Of a stretch of DNA of 64,000 nt, positions 28,901 through 36,551 are shown piece after piece. The notes under the pieces are model-generated. The model searched no databases. It saw only the letters and a list, made by a program, of their open reading frames with translations, and was not told where the DNA came from. A program made the position numbers and the translations under genes. How positions within the stretch are numbered: position 1 is the first letter of the stretch; the number at the start of each line of letters is the position of its first letter. Source of the DNA: Saprospiraceae bacterium (GTDB lineage Bacteria > Bacteroidota > Bacteroidia > Chitinophagales > Saprospiraceae); the NCBI GenBank assembly GCA_016787525.1, contig JAEUUP010000096.1:25608-89607 (forward strand), given 5' to 3'.

Positions 28901-29474
28901 CGTATGAAATGTAGTAAGGCCGACCATTAGGATAAAATAGAGTATCATAAGACATGACCATGAAGCTGTCAACTGAATAATAAGTTGTATCTAAATATTT
29001 GGCAGTCATTGTGTTACCTGTCCGACCGATCGTTTTTCGATATTGTACTGAGGGGGTATATAGCGTGCTGGTTGTTAACAACAATTCTCCTGATTCATCG
29101 TATTTGTGAATAGTTTGCTCACTTTTAGTATTGATAGAGTGTTCGATTAAACGTCCTTTTGCGTTGTATTCGATAAGGCTATCTGCCAAATAATTATGAA
29201 CGCCATACCGCTTAAATCGAATTTGACCATGAACATCGTAAAGATAAAAACTATCGCGCCAGTTAATTTTTACTACTTTCCCATTTCTGTAAAAATAAGT
29301 GGTCTGAATCGTGTCCGCCTTCTCACGTATGGTGTACCGAACACTATCTCCTTTGCCTCTTGTGAAAGCATAAGTCTCTGTTCGATAATCCTTAAATGTC
29401 TCTATGCGAGGATTTTGGGCGAGCAGTGCCAATGGGAAGGTGAGGGATAACAAAAAGCAAGTAATGTTTTTCAT
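25908..29474 (-). CDS. Large WG-repeat exported protein
   Basis: An 1188-residue protein with a signal peptide (MKNITCFLLSLTFPLALLAQ). The N-terminal part (about 20-190) has MORN- or YD-like strands such as FYRNGKVVKINWRDSFYLYD. WG repeats follow to about residue 980: YGLKNSRGDTIMKPRFDHI, KYGVMDKNGKVIIPPQYLGI, KWGFIKLDETIVVSFEYEY and RVGLIDSLGNEIVKPQ. The last 200 residues resemble a separate domain of unknown fold. Four motif copies lie in it; two (27374 and 28409) fall on IPPQY, the core of a WG repeat, so natural codon choice could supply the word there. The role is unknown; surface binding is a guess. Confidence 0.82.
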   Translation of the reverse strand: MKNITCFLLSLTFPLALLAQNPRIETFKDYRTETYAFTRGKGDSVRYTIREKADTIQTTYFYRNGKVVKINWRDSFYLYDVHGQIRFKRYGVHNYLADSLIEYNAKGRLIEHSINTKSEQTIHKYDESGELLLTTSTLYTPSVQYRKTIGRTGNTMTAKYLDTTYYSVDSFMVMSYDTLFYPNGRPYYISYAKDQTGAGRSNLGTNFFSKEGALDFSILPDSLALFAFKDNVDCYYGLKNSRGDTIMKPRFDHIVFSRPDNLIIGYEGDYCKMFTSTGKPLTQPTERMTNLYATSQASNTSLYDYNLMSNLNPDYNARQIEVMERTTRNKLFVFVEDSHKYGVMDKNGKVIIPPQYLGIVNSYIGDGRFFSFIERQGDSVLSIGYLDKRGKPIFPDYKHITYTGYEDYFQLKRVYEDSYSLSKLAVLTLDNHYVGLGKGGEEAMILEPKYDYIYFHNPASLFVVQLANPELKKNNDDVVNGIYNPRTLKWVLEAKEYKIVNTVSGITKNYYFVLRNVKKQTYCLIDTMGKFIITPAMGIDSIGIIDDVKGMFWVKKKGKFYLMDIIKGKAVLRSNAYDYLKFTRLSERYFNRTDYDDYFLAKKGGKWGFIKLDETIVVSFEYEYAADISGSMYIEGGIFLVKNGIAYYFNNSSLPLPNPDLPNSSSDEKERQILFRYSLADNADGLFFINDTGKVVIPPQYQRIENSGATSNYVMVEDAQKNRKLLFEDIGKTLDLPFKYDIAIARSDCPILIVKDTTEVSYGAYSSSGKLLTPCINYGVAIGDIEKGVYFVKRDTPLVQRWGVENYEVIRVSTDSLNIEDQGWVMHDSSGRQILAQPFRFPIHFKNGIGVGAQGDDFNLYNTEGMIIPPFFKDKKEEIERNFNNIRTIKPNGYYALYRNQGLTPTMTLTDEKGQILVETGRYDGISDYFGKYALVSSGGRVGLIDSLGNEIVKPQDLLSAKEQFMDSINVKKQVLFSKTESDVLYGNRSSLELPMSIVAEDFVLDKDSTHLTSAQRTNLLNLLLQKCQSEVIHKASKMKIERTYLNADASFVHYLGSEQTENLYILKRISIFDKHISFAVITNYLGTDFINFKLENGRWTEKNLYQILDLQADKRWALNDLLTQKIRALKDKTIDCSNSSAFITQVEKRFNLTENGIDFCFEQENAYDGSFVVISLTWAELAPFVRR

Positions 29475-29507
29475 ACTTCAAAATATTTAGAATAAGGTCT
29501 ATATATA

Positions 29508-29547
29508 CAATAACGTCACAAGATCATTAGACATTGTGACGTTATTG
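29508..29547. terminator. Terminator downstream of the 177-residue protein gene
   Basis: A perfect 14-bp stem (CAATAACGTCACAA at 29508-29521 with its complement at 29534-29547) and a 12-base loop, between the stop codon at 29580 and the next minus-strand gene. Confidence 0.65.
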
Positions 29548-29579
29548 TGATATTTTATTTACATTTTAGAGTTATGGAA

Positions 29580-30113
29580 TCACTCACTCTTTTCTCCTAC
29601 AAAATAATGTTCTTTTTGGCGAAAAAGAACATTAAATGTAGTCAAAGAGCCATAGATACGCGTTACATACTGTTGCAAGTTAACTTTTTCTTCACCTGTC
29701 AAAGCACTGGCATTTATGCGTTGTTCCATCACTCGCAAACGGTCTCTTACCATCACAATCTTATGAAAAAATTGCTCAATAGGTATCTCCTTAGACTTTA
29801 AGGTGGAATCTTTAGGTTTCAAAATAAGGCTACCACCTTCCCATTTGTCACCCAGAGGCACCACTTCGCTAATATCAGACCATGCCCGTAAAATACGCAT
29901 CAATGATTTCTCAGCTTCCGTAAAAGTAATATTTTCGGTCGCTTCAATAGCTTCAATAATGTCCCAGCGGTCATAGTCTTTACCAACGGATTTGATACCA
30001 TAAGTCATAAAACAAACATCATAAGCAGCTGGGTGCAAGCGAATGATGACACCTTCGCCAAATGCAGCATGGCGCACACGAGAGCCGACGCCAAAAGTTA
30101 TCGTTTCTGTCAT
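29580..30113 (-). CDS. Protein with a UvrD-C-like Tudor domain
   Basis: A 177-residue protein. The N-terminal 45 residues (VGSRVRHAAFGEGVIIRL and YGIKSVGKDYD) look like the small beta-barrel found at the C terminus of UvrD/PcrA helicases, which binds partner proteins such as RNA polymerase. The rest is helical and charged and not recognised. It could be a stand-alone RNA polymerase or DNA-repair accessory protein, but that is inference only. It contains no dispersed-motif copy. Confidence 0.6.
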   Translation of the reverse strand: MTETITFGVGSRVRHAAFGEGVIIRLHPAAYDVCFMTYGIKSVGKDYDRWDIIEAIEATENITFTEAEKSLMRILRAWSDISEVVPLGDKWEGGSLILKPKDSTLKSKEIPIEQFFHKIVMVRDRLRVMEQRINASALTGEEKVNLQQYVTRIYGSLTTFNVLFRQKEHYFVGEKSE

Positions 30114-30250
30114 TGTTAAATAATTGCAGTTGATTTAGAGAATAATGTTGAAAAACGGAAAACGACGAATTTAGTTACAAAAAAAAACGCCCGTCGCTGT
30201 TTGAAGCAGGACGAGCGCCATATGCAGATTGTTCACACTACTTTTAGTTT

Positions 30251-30421
30251 CTACTGGAGATAAAGTATCTCATTTGGATTTCTGTGACATGAAGTTTTAA
30301 GCAAATCATATCTTGGTTGACGTGGTGACTTTTGGTCATTCACAAAATCTTGATGCGAAGGTAATTTATAAATATAATTGTACCAACAACAAACAAAAAA
30401 ATAATCAAAAAACTGTGACAT
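30251..30421 (-). CDS. Possible small protein, 56 residues
   Basis: An ORF from the ATG at 30421. An aromatic N-terminal stretch (MSQFFDYFFVCCWYNYIYKL) is followed by a polar tail with HQDFVNDQKSPRQPRYD and ending NEILYLQ. Composition and codon use look coding, and the tail does not resemble random translation, but I recognise no family. It sits in an otherwise empty 440-base gap. It could also be chance. Confidence 0.35.
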   Translation of the reverse strand: MSQFFDYFFVCCWYNYIYKLPSHQDFVNDQKSPRQPRYDLLKTSCHRNPNEILYLQ

Positions 30422-30554
30422 GATTAATTTAAAATAAATACTACAATAAAAATCCAAGTAAATGAAAATCAGGTACTTACGCTTACATAACTACTCAAAA
30501 ACCGTACATTGATTTCATGTAAAAAAAGTGAACAGAAGTCACAAAATAGAAATA

Positions 30555-31211
30555 TTACTTGATGGCACGAGTCATTTCTCTTTTACCAATTGGACCAGGT
30601 AAGGAGTGTAATGTAAAACCAACAGATTTTAGAGTCCTTTTAACTACACCTTTTGCACAATAGGTTGTCAATACGCCATTAGCTTGCAAAGCATCGTACA
30701 TTTTTTGCATCATGGGTTGCTCCCACAATTGAGGTTGCGTTTCAGGTTCAAAGGCATCGAAATAAATCAAATTTATTTCATTTTGAATATCAATTTCTTC
30801 AAAAGACATAAATCGTTTTTCTAAAGAAAAAAATGGGCTAATTGTATGGCATTCATTCCATGTACAATTATGGAGCTTATTGAAAACAGTATCTTCAATA
30901 CCTAACAAAGTAGGATAATTAAGCCTTAAAACTTCGTCCATACTGAGGGGGTATTTTTCGTACGTAATATAATGAATATCTAAGCCGAGTTTTTCAGCCT
31001 CTATATATGTCATCAACGCATTCAAGCCCGTTCCAAACCCCAGTTCTAAAACATTTATTTTAGAAACATTTTGCTTGTGAACAAAACTTAAACCTGAATC
31101 AATAAAGACATGACATGTCTCTTGTATCGCACCATGAATGGAATGATAGGCAACGCCAAATTGCTCTGAAATAAATGAATGAGAACCGTCTTCGGTCAGA
31201 AAGGAAGGCAT
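30555..31211 (-). CDS. mnmD: MnmD-like tRNA 5-aminomethyl-2-thiouridine methyltransferase
   Basis: A 218-residue SAM-dependent methyltransferase corresponding to the methyltransferase half of MnmC (DUF752). It would methylate nm5s2U34 in tRNA anticodons. The SAM motif is VLELGFGTGLNALMT; the family's DAFEPETQPQLWEQPMMQKM and LTTYCAKGVVKRTLKSVGF are clear, as is PGPIGKREMTRA near the C terminus. There is no fused FAD domain, as in other Bacteroidota and Firmicutes. It lies 65 bases after the ytxJ gene. The motif copy at 30942 encodes YPLS. Confidence 0.88.
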   Translation of the reverse strand: MPSFLTEDGSHSFISEQFGVAYHSIHGAIQETCHVFIDSGLSFVHKQNVSKINVLELGFGTGLNALMTYIEAEKLGLDIHYITYEKYPLSMDEVLRLNYPTLLGIEDTVFNKLHNCTWNECHTISPFFSLEKRFMSFEEIDIQNEINLIYFDAFEPETQPQLWEQPMMQKMYDALQANGVLTTYCAKGVVKRTLKSVGFTLHSLPGPIGKREMTRAIK

Positions 31212-31275
31212 TCTTTTGATTGATTATAACTGATTGATTATTGATTTCAAAGTATAACTCATTGATAATCAAAAA

Positions 31276-31617
31276 TCAATCAGCATAGCAAGCAGCAAGT
31301 TCTTCAACACTGATGTCCAAATGAGAAGCATCGTATGTGCATTCGCCATCGCGAATCAAAAGAACTTGTGGTGATTCGTGATAGATGTTGAATTTGTCCG
31401 CCACCGCATCCGATAGGGCGCGAAAAGACAACAAATCGAGATAATAAGGCTTTATCTCATCCATTGAGAACGACCAATTTTGCTCCAAACGAGCTTTTGC
31501 CATAGAAGAAATATTACAACGAGTAGAGTGCTTGAAAATCAAGCAAGGAACAGAGTGTGAAAGTTGGATAATCTCTGCAATTTGCCCTTCATTTTGGAGA
31601 GCTGTCCATTGAATCAT
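31276..31617 (-). CDS. ytxJ: Monothiol bacilliredoxin YtxJ
   Basis: A 113-residue thioredoxin-fold protein of the YtxJ family (DUF2847). The diagnostic PCLIFKHSTRCNISSMA has the active Cys34. YHESPQVLLIRDG carries the cis-Pro. YtxJ is a bacilliredoxin candidate in organisms that make bacillithiol, including many Bacteroidota, and would remove bacillithiol from oxidised proteins. It starts 4 bases after a small lipoprotein gene, so they form an operon. Confidence 0.88.
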   Translation of the reverse strand: MIQWTALQNEGQIAEIIQLSHSVPCLIFKHSTRCNISSMAKARLEQNWSFSMDEIKPYYLDLLSFRALSDAVADKFNIYHESPQVLLIRDGECTYDASHLDISVEELAACYAD

Positions 31618-31620
31618 AAG

Positions 31621-31755
31621 TTATTTTTTTATTTCTGTTTTTGCTTGAAACTTGTAAGGACAACCATAACCACGTTGGCATGAACTGAATAATGTAGCAA
31701 GTGTTACAGCCGTGATTGCGACGAAAAAGATGTTTTTGATGAGTGACTTATTCAT
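31621..31755 (-). CDS. Small lipoprotein, 44 residues
   Basis: An ORF from the ATG at 31755 to the TAA at 31621. MNKSLIKNIFFVAITAVTLA leads to a lipobox LFSSC (Cys26), then QRGYGCPYKFQAKTEIKK. The short tail after the Cys is rich in Gly, Cys and Lys. The protein has the signals of a real lipoprotein and is directly upstream of ytxJ with a 3-base gap, which suggests that both are made together. Function unknown. Confidence 0.7.
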   Translation of the reverse strand: MNKSLIKNIFFVAITAVTLATLFSSCQRGYGCPYKFQAKTEIKK

Positions 31756-31896
31756 TCTTAAATCCGATTTTGGAAACTGGAGGAAATTTTTTGCAAAAAT
31801 AATTGATAAATAGACAATAACGTGCGTTTATCGTCACTTAAATAACGAGAGTTAAAAAAAAATATTTTTCAAACACACATTTTACTGTGGATAAAC

Positions 31897-32364
31897 TTAC
31901 ACACTTTCTATTAGCCCAAACTGTGTCAAATGATGCCTAAAATGGCGCGCATGATTTTCAACCCATTCATCATAAGTTAATGCACCAAACTGAGGATGTA
32001 TGGTTGTCATGCCCGGATGTTCTGCGAAATAGTCATCAAAACGCTGTAACTGAGCAAATAGTTGCATTTTGGCATCTTCAATATTCGAAAACTGCGTTGG
32101 AGCAGGTTCTTCTGGCACAAAATCGGGTCGAAAATTGCGTGGCATTGGAAAATCTTTTTCGTAGAAACGCATTTTCCGATAAGCTAATTTAGCTTCGTCT
32201 GCTATGGGCGTAATATTCAAACGCCCATTAGAAGCACTCACCACAAAATACAAATGCTCGATCATTTGTTGGGCATTCATTTTACCCCACAGGGCGGGTG
32301 TCTCCTCTTTCAACCCCCTCAGTAAGATGGGGAATACTTCATAAAGAAAATGTTTAAAATCCAT
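31897..32364 (-). CDS. DUF1569/DinB-like protein
   Basis: A 155-residue protein. GLKEETPALWGKMNAQQMIEH near the N terminus and LTYDEWVENHARHFRHHLTQF near the C terminus resemble DUF1569, a branch of the DinB four-helix bundle. The conserved His residues (EH in the first, H..H in the last helix) could bind a metal. Some DinB proteins are thiol transferases in bacillithiol-using bacteria; whether this one is cannot be told. The motif copy at 32314 encodes LLRG. The gene is divergent from the NUDIX gene. Confidence 0.7.
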   Translation of the reverse strand: MDFKHFLYEVFPILLRGLKEETPALWGKMNAQQMIEHLYFVVSASNGRLNITPIADEAKLAYRKMRFYEKDFPMPRNFRPDFVPEEPAPTQFSNIEDAKMQLFAQLQRFDDYFAEHPGMTTIHPQFGALTYDEWVENHARHFRHHLTQFGLIESV

Positions 32365-32428
32365 TTTTTGTCGTAAATAATGATAAAAATGATTGGTACA
32401 TACCCCTCAGTCATTGTACTGGCTGACG

Positions 32429-32436
32429 TATATTTG
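32429..32436 (+). promoter_or_regulatory. Candidate -7 box for the NUDIX gene
   Basis: TATATTTG matches TAnnTTTG and lies 82 bases before the start codon at 32518. A motif copy (32403-32411) overlaps where a -33 element would sit, and no TTTG is found at the usual distance. Confidence 0.35.
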
Positions 32437-32517
32437 CCCATATTTCGTTGTGCGAAAATAAGATATTCTTTATATTATAAACGACTCTTTTGTTCATTTT
32501 CAGGAAATAAAAACATC

Positions 32518-33003
32518 ATGCACATTCCTTTTGGTCTTAAAATCAACGCTTCAATGGTTATATTGAGGCATGAAACTTCTTATTTACTGCTTAAACGAAA
32601 TAAAGAACCATTTGTGGGACATTATGTACCCGTTGGCGGTAAAATTGAGCCATATGAAAGTCCTTTAAAAGCCGCCATACGTGAGACATTTGAAGAAACA
32701 GGACTTGTCATTACACAGCCGAAATTCTGCGGTGTTTTAGTTGAATCATCGCCAATCAAATATAACTGGATTGTATTTATCTACTTAGCCGATATTGATA
32801 GAGTCCCACCGCCACCCTGCCCCGAAGGTGTTTTGGAGTGGATTGAACATGATGCTATTTTGAGTGTGCCAACACCAGAAACAGATTGGCATATCTACAA
32901 CTATGTTCTTGATAATAAACCATTTATGTTTGATGCTGAATACGATGAGCATCTCAATTTGGTGCGCATGGTCGAGGAATTTGAAAACCAGCAAGTGCAT
33001 TAA
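32518..33003 (+). CDS. NUDIX hydrolase
   Basis: A 161-residue NUDIX pyrophosphohydrolase. The NUDIX box runs from GGKIEPYESPLKAAIRETFEETGL, matching Gx5Ex7REUxEExGU. The substrate is likely a nucleotide with a diphosphate linkage but cannot be named. I chose the ATG at 32518 (MHIPFGLKINASMVILRH), where the domain begins; upstream in-frame sequence contains the promoter and motif and looks non-coding. The stop codon overlaps that of the convergent DUF2934-like gene by 4 bases (33000-33003). Confidence 0.85.
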   Translation: MHIPFGLKINASMVILRHETSYLLLKRNKEPFVGHYVPVGGKIEPYESPLKAAIRETFEETGLVITQPKFCGVLVESSPIKYNWIVFIYLADIDRVPPPPCPEGVLEWIEHDAILSVPTPETDWHIYNYVLDNKPFMFDAEYDEHLNLVRMVEEFENQQVH

Positions 33004-33299
33004 AAATAACTCAAACCACTGTTGCGTTTCAATTCAAGTAGATAAGTTTCAGCTTGCATCCAATAATCCATTTCTTTTCCTTCTGGACAGCCGTCGTGTT
33101 TCCACAGTTTATTGGCTTGTTTTCTTATCGCATTTTCAGTCGGTCTATCGTCCAAATAATAGACACATTCTTCTGTCACAGGCGAGTAAGGTGGTACAAC
33201 AAAAAAATCTTGTCTGCCATATACAGCACCTGTAAACCGTAGGCAAGAGTCTTTTTGAGGGCAATGACCACCCGAACACATACATTTATTTGAAGACAT
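33000..33299 (-). CDS. DUF2934-like small protein with Cys-rich N terminus
   Basis: A 99-residue protein. The first 20 residues are Cys-rich (CMCSGGHCPQKDSC) and could bind a metal. The C-terminal part, NAIRKQANKLWKHDGCPEGK then DYWMQAETYLLEL, resembles DUF2934, a short motif of unknown function. It overlaps the NUDIX stop codon by 4 bases in convergent orientation. Confidence 0.65.
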   Translation of the reverse strand: MSSNKCMCSGGHCPQKDSCLRFTGAVYGRQDFFVVPPYSPVTEECVYYLDDRPTENAIRKQANKLWKHDGCPEGKEMDYWMQAETYLLELKRNSGLSYF

Positions 33300-33604
33300 A
33301 AGGTTGCAAAATTAAATTTTTCAAACAAGGGTTTTCAGCCGCGTTTTAACCATACAAAGATATTACTAAAAACACGGAATCGTCAGAAAATCTGTACTTC
33401 AAGCCATTCAAAGCCCAAGTCTGTTAAAAAGCGTTAAATTTAGAAGCCAAAATGAAGGTTTTGTTAAACAAATCTTAAAGCTGCAATTTTGATTAAACTC
33501 AAATACACACTTCGAGTCTATTATTCCGTAACTTCGCTTGACGATGTAAACACCCCCTCATTTAAGAACCATATTTTTTATTCAAAATTAAAAATCAAAT
33601 TAAA
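33300..33604. other. Intergenic stretch upstream of the small basic exported protein
   Basis: AT-rich leader region. It contains a degenerate motif copy (CACCCCCTCATTT near 33551-33563, where CAGT has changed). A near-consensus -7 box TAACTTCG lies about 33527-33534. No gene or hairpin was found. Confidence 0.5.
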
Positions 33605-33919
33605 ATGAAAAAAATTCTCGTAGCAGCCCTCTTTGTTTGTGGTTTCGCAATGGCATCTAATGCACAATCTACACCAAAAGTTGACCAGCGTCAACAAAAC
33701 CAAAAAGAACGCATCAAAGAAGGCGTAAAAAGTGGTGAATTGACAAAAAAAGAAGCCAAACACGCTGTAAAAGCACAAAAAAACATCAAACACGCTGAAA
33801 ACAAAGCAAAAGCAGATGGCGTAGTGACACCTAAAGAGCGTGCTAAATTAGACCATAAACAAGACAAAGCGAGCCAAAAAATCGCTAAAAACAAACACGA
33901 CAAACAAGATAGAAATTAA
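33605..33919 (+). CDS. Small Lys-rich exported protein
   Basis: A 104-residue protein with a signal peptide (MKKILVAALFVCGFAMASNAQ). The mature part is strongly basic, Lys-, Gln- and Asp-rich and almost all helical, with a repeated pattern (ELTKKEAKHAVKAQKNIKHA; then VTPKERAKLDHKQDKASQKI). Similar small proteins are common in Bacteroidota periplasms, but the function is unknown. The internal VTPKERAKL looks like a second copy of GELTKKEAK, so it may be a two-repeat helical hairpin. The gene ends at a perfect 23-bp hairpin. Confidence 0.8.
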   Translation: MKKILVAALFVCGFAMASNAQSTPKVDQRQQNQKERIKEGVKSGELTKKEAKHAVKAQKNIKHAENKAKADGVVTPKERAKLDHKQDKASQKIAKNKHDKQDRN

Positions 33920-33931
33920 TCTTGGTCTGTC

Positions 33932-33982
33932 AAAATGAAGAAGGCGATAGTGAGTAAATCTCACTATCGCCTTCTTCATTTT
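33932..33982. terminator. Perfect 23-bp terminator shared with coaE
   Basis: A perfect 23-bp stem (33932-33954 with 33960-33982) and a TAAAT loop between two convergent genes. The end of coaE (stop at 33976-33978) lies inside the right arm. Confidence 0.9.
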
Positions 33983-34584
33983 AGGTCTAAAAGTGTTTGA
34001 TGTATCTTTAAAATTTGTGGTATCAAAGCTTGCGAGCCATCATTCGAAATCACAAAATCGGATTGTTTGATTTTTTCTTCATCGGACAATTGTTTCGCAA
34101 TTCTCGCTTCCACATCGCTTCGTGACATCGTTCCGCCCCCCCTCAGTAAAACGCGCTCAATACGCATTTCGACAGGCGCAACAACCGTTATTATTTTATC
34201 CATCAATTTATTGCCACCACTTTCAAACAGCAAAGCAGCTTCTTTCAATGTATAAGGTGCATGTTTTTGAGCATTGTGCCAATCTTCACCATCTTGCCAC
34301 ACAGCAGGATGAACGACTCCGTTCAACTCTTTCAATTTCAATGGATTGTGAAATGCTATTTCAGCAATATAAATCCTATTGAGTGAGCCATCAGTCGCAT
34401 AGGCCTGTTCACCAAATAGATTTTTTATATTTTTTACCAAAATAGGATTGTCAACCATCAAAGCCTTCGCCCTGTCGTCGGCATAATAAACAGGAATACC
34501 CAATGTCTCGAAAATGCGGCAAGCCGTTGTTTTGCCGCTACCGATACCACCTGTTATCCCGATTTTTAGAATCTTTTTATCCAT
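33976..34584 (-). CDS. coaE: Dephospho-CoA kinase CoaE
   Basis: A 202-residue P-loop kinase for the last step of coenzyme A synthesis, adding a 3'-phosphate to dephospho-CoA. The P-loop is IGITGGIGSGKTTACRIF near the N terminus; YYADDRAKALM, NGVVHPAVW and ALLFESGGNKLMDKIITVVA are family hallmarks. The length is normal. The motif copy at 34136-34147 has seven C on the plus strand and encodes LLRGG. The stop codon lies inside the shared terminator. Confidence 0.93.
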   Translation of the reverse strand: MDKKILKIGITGGIGSGKTTACRIFETLGIPVYYADDRAKALMVDNPILVKNIKNLFGEQAYATDGSLNRIYIAEIAFHNPLKLKELNGVVHPAVWQDGEDWHNAQKHAPYTLKEAALLFESGGNKLMDKIITVVAPVEMRIERVLLRGGGTMSRSDVEARIAKQLSDEEKIKQSDFVISNDGSQALIPQILKIHQTLLDLK

Positions 34585-34590
34585 TTATAT

Positions 34591-34660
34591 TTGTTGATTG
34601 GTCATTTGTTGATTGGTCATTTGCCATTATTTTTTCACCAATGACTAATGACCAATCAAC
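34591..34660. repeat. 15-bp tandem duplication plus inverted copy
   Basis: TTGTTGATTGGTCAT occurs twice in tandem (34591-34605 and 34606-34620), and its complement ATGACCAATCAAC lies at 34648-34660. Either copy can form a hairpin with it (13-bp stem, 27-base loop), so this probably serves as the M28 peptidase terminator. Confidence 0.65.
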
Positions 34661-34670
34661 CAGTGCCCCA

Positions 34671-36092
34671 CTACAAACCATATTTATCCACCAAATACAC
34701 CAATGAAGCCATTGCTGCTGCGCCCAATTCCAACTCACGGCGATTCACAAACTCGATATTGTCAAAAGCCGTGTGGTGAAAATCGAAATATCGCTGCGAA
34801 TCAGGGCGCAAACCACCCATTAAAAACTTTTGTGGTTTCAATGGTCCGATGTCTGCACCGCTGCCACCTTTTGTAAAATCAATACCATAGGGTTTCATAA
34901 AATCCTCCCAAGCACTCACTTTCTTAAATTTTTCAGTGAATACTGAGGGGTCTGCATCAAATGAAATACCACGTGGCGAAAAACCACCCGCATCCGATTC
35001 CAATGCCAAAATATGCGTCTCTGAGGTGTTGGCTTTCGCTTCTTCTGCATATTTCATGCCGCCACGCAAGCCATTTTCTTCATTCATAAACAGCACGCAA
35101 CGAATCGTACGTTTGGGTTTATAACCTGATTTTTTCAAAATATCTAAAACACCCATACTTTGCATACAGCCAGCACCATCGTCGTGCGCTCCTTGAGCTG
35201 GGTCCCAAGAGTCCAAATGCCCACCAATGACGATGACCTCGTTTGGAAATTCAGAACCTTTGATTTCGCCAATCACATTGTGACTTTCCACATCTGGCAA
35301 CATTTGGCACGTATTACGCATGAACAGCTTCAAATTTGGCTCGTTTTGCAATGTTTTTGACAGTTTTTCGGCATCATTTGTCGAAACGCAAATAGCAGGG
35401 ATTTTTGCATAGTTTTCATCATAAACCAAAGCACCCGTATGTGGTCGGTCATCTAATTCGGTGGACAGTGAGCGCACCAAAACTGCCAACGCTCCATATT
35501 TTGCTGCCCGCGAAGCACCCGAGCGACGTTGGTCGCCAGCGCCACCATAAGCTTCAAAAGTTTGGATTTTGGTTCTATCCATCGGGCGATTGTAAAACAC
35601 AATTTTGCCTTTTACTTTTTCGCCCAATTTGTCCACATCATCCAAGCTTTTTACTTCAATGACTTCAGCTTCAATGCCTTTTTTTCCTGTACCGATGGAA
35701 TTACCAATGGATAAAACGCGAAGAGGCATTGACCCATTTTTTGTTTTCACCATCACTTTTTCAGCTTCACCGCGCACCCAATGCGGTACCATGCAAGCTT
35801 GCAGACGTGTTTTAAAACCCGATGTATCGAGCATTTGTTTGGTGTACTGCACAGCTTTGGCTGCCCCTTCTGAGCCACTTAGTCTAGCACCAATACGTGT
35901 ACACATGTCGTAAAGCCATGGATACGCACTCGTATTGGTGAGAGCATGATCATAAATCTTGCGAATAAAAAGAGCATCTTCATCGCTATTGGATTTGCTA
36001 TTTTGCCCCAAAACAGTCGTCATACTGAGGGGGGTAAAGGTGAAAAAAAACAGAGCAAAAAGAGTGTAAAAACAGTGATTTTGTTTTTTCAT
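34671..36092 (-). CDS. M28 family metallopeptidase, exported
   Basis: A 473-residue exported aminopeptidase-like protein. A signal peptide (about 1-29) is followed by a PA-like insert (VKGKIVFYNRP, GALAVLVRSL) and an M28 catalytic domain. Zinc ligands and catalytic residues are in VIVIGGHLDSWDPAQGAHDDGAGC, VLFMNEENGLRGG and ESDAGGFSPRG, and the last ligand in YFDFHHTAFDN. The Asp-Glu pair and HxD are all present, so it should be active. Motif copies lie in the signal peptide (36024, six G, encoding TPLS) and at 34942 (DPSV). Confidence 0.9.
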   Translation of the reverse strand: MKKQNHCFYTLFALFFFTFTPLSMTTVLGQNSKSNSDEDALFIRKIYDHALTNTSAYPWLYDMCTRIGARLSGSEGAAKAVQYTKQMLDTSGFKTRLQACMVPHWVRGEAEKVMVKTKNGSMPLRVLSIGNSIGTGKKGIEAEVIEVKSLDDVDKLGEKVKGKIVFYNRPMDRTKIQTFEAYGGAGDQRRSGASRAAKYGALAVLVRSLSTELDDRPHTGALVYDENYAKIPAICVSTNDAEKLSKTLQNEPNLKLFMRNTCQMLPDVESHNVIGEIKGSEFPNEVIVIGGHLDSWDPAQGAHDDGAGCMQSMGVLDILKKSGYKPKRTIRCVLFMNEENGLRGGMKYAEEAKANTSETHILALESDAGGFSPRGISFDADPSVFTEKFKKVSAWEDFMKPYGIDFTKGGSGADIGPLKPQKFLMGGLRPDSQRYFDFHHTAFDNIEFVNRRELELGAAAMASLVYLVDKYGL

Positions 36093-36551
36093 AATGATAC
36101 TTAGTTTGATTTTTAGGCGATGTATGAATCAGTTTTTTCTTGAAAAATTAATGCACTTTTTTCATGCAAATACATTTTTTACAATCAGAATTAAAATTTT
36201 TATTTCAATTTTTATGTAAAAATATATTTTGTTTAAACTCGGAATATAATATTTAATTCTAAAAATAGAAATATTGATTTCAAAAAAAAGACTTTTTTGT
36301 GCTTTCAAAAGCTCTAAAAAACACAATAAAAAGTTAATGAATTATGAAGTTTCGCAGATTTGCTGCAACTTTGTGTCGAAGAAACACAAAGGATAGTTTA
36401 AAATTCAAGTTTACTTGTTATTTGTCTTCGACTAACGACCAATAAATTATCAATCCCTTTTAGACACGACAATATTTCTTAAAAAGATAAATTTATAATT
36501 TGGTTTTATTTGGTTAGGGCTGGAGGTGGTGCTGTCGCGCTACCTCTTTTT
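36093..36551. other. AT-rich intergenic stretch
   Basis: Very AT-rich. It holds a weak hairpin CTTTGTGT/ACACAAAG at 36369-36391 and an imperfect GAGGTGGTGC/GCGCTACCTC hairpin near 36521-36546. No gene or clear promoter box was recognised, and there is no dispersed-motif copy. Confidence 0.5.
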
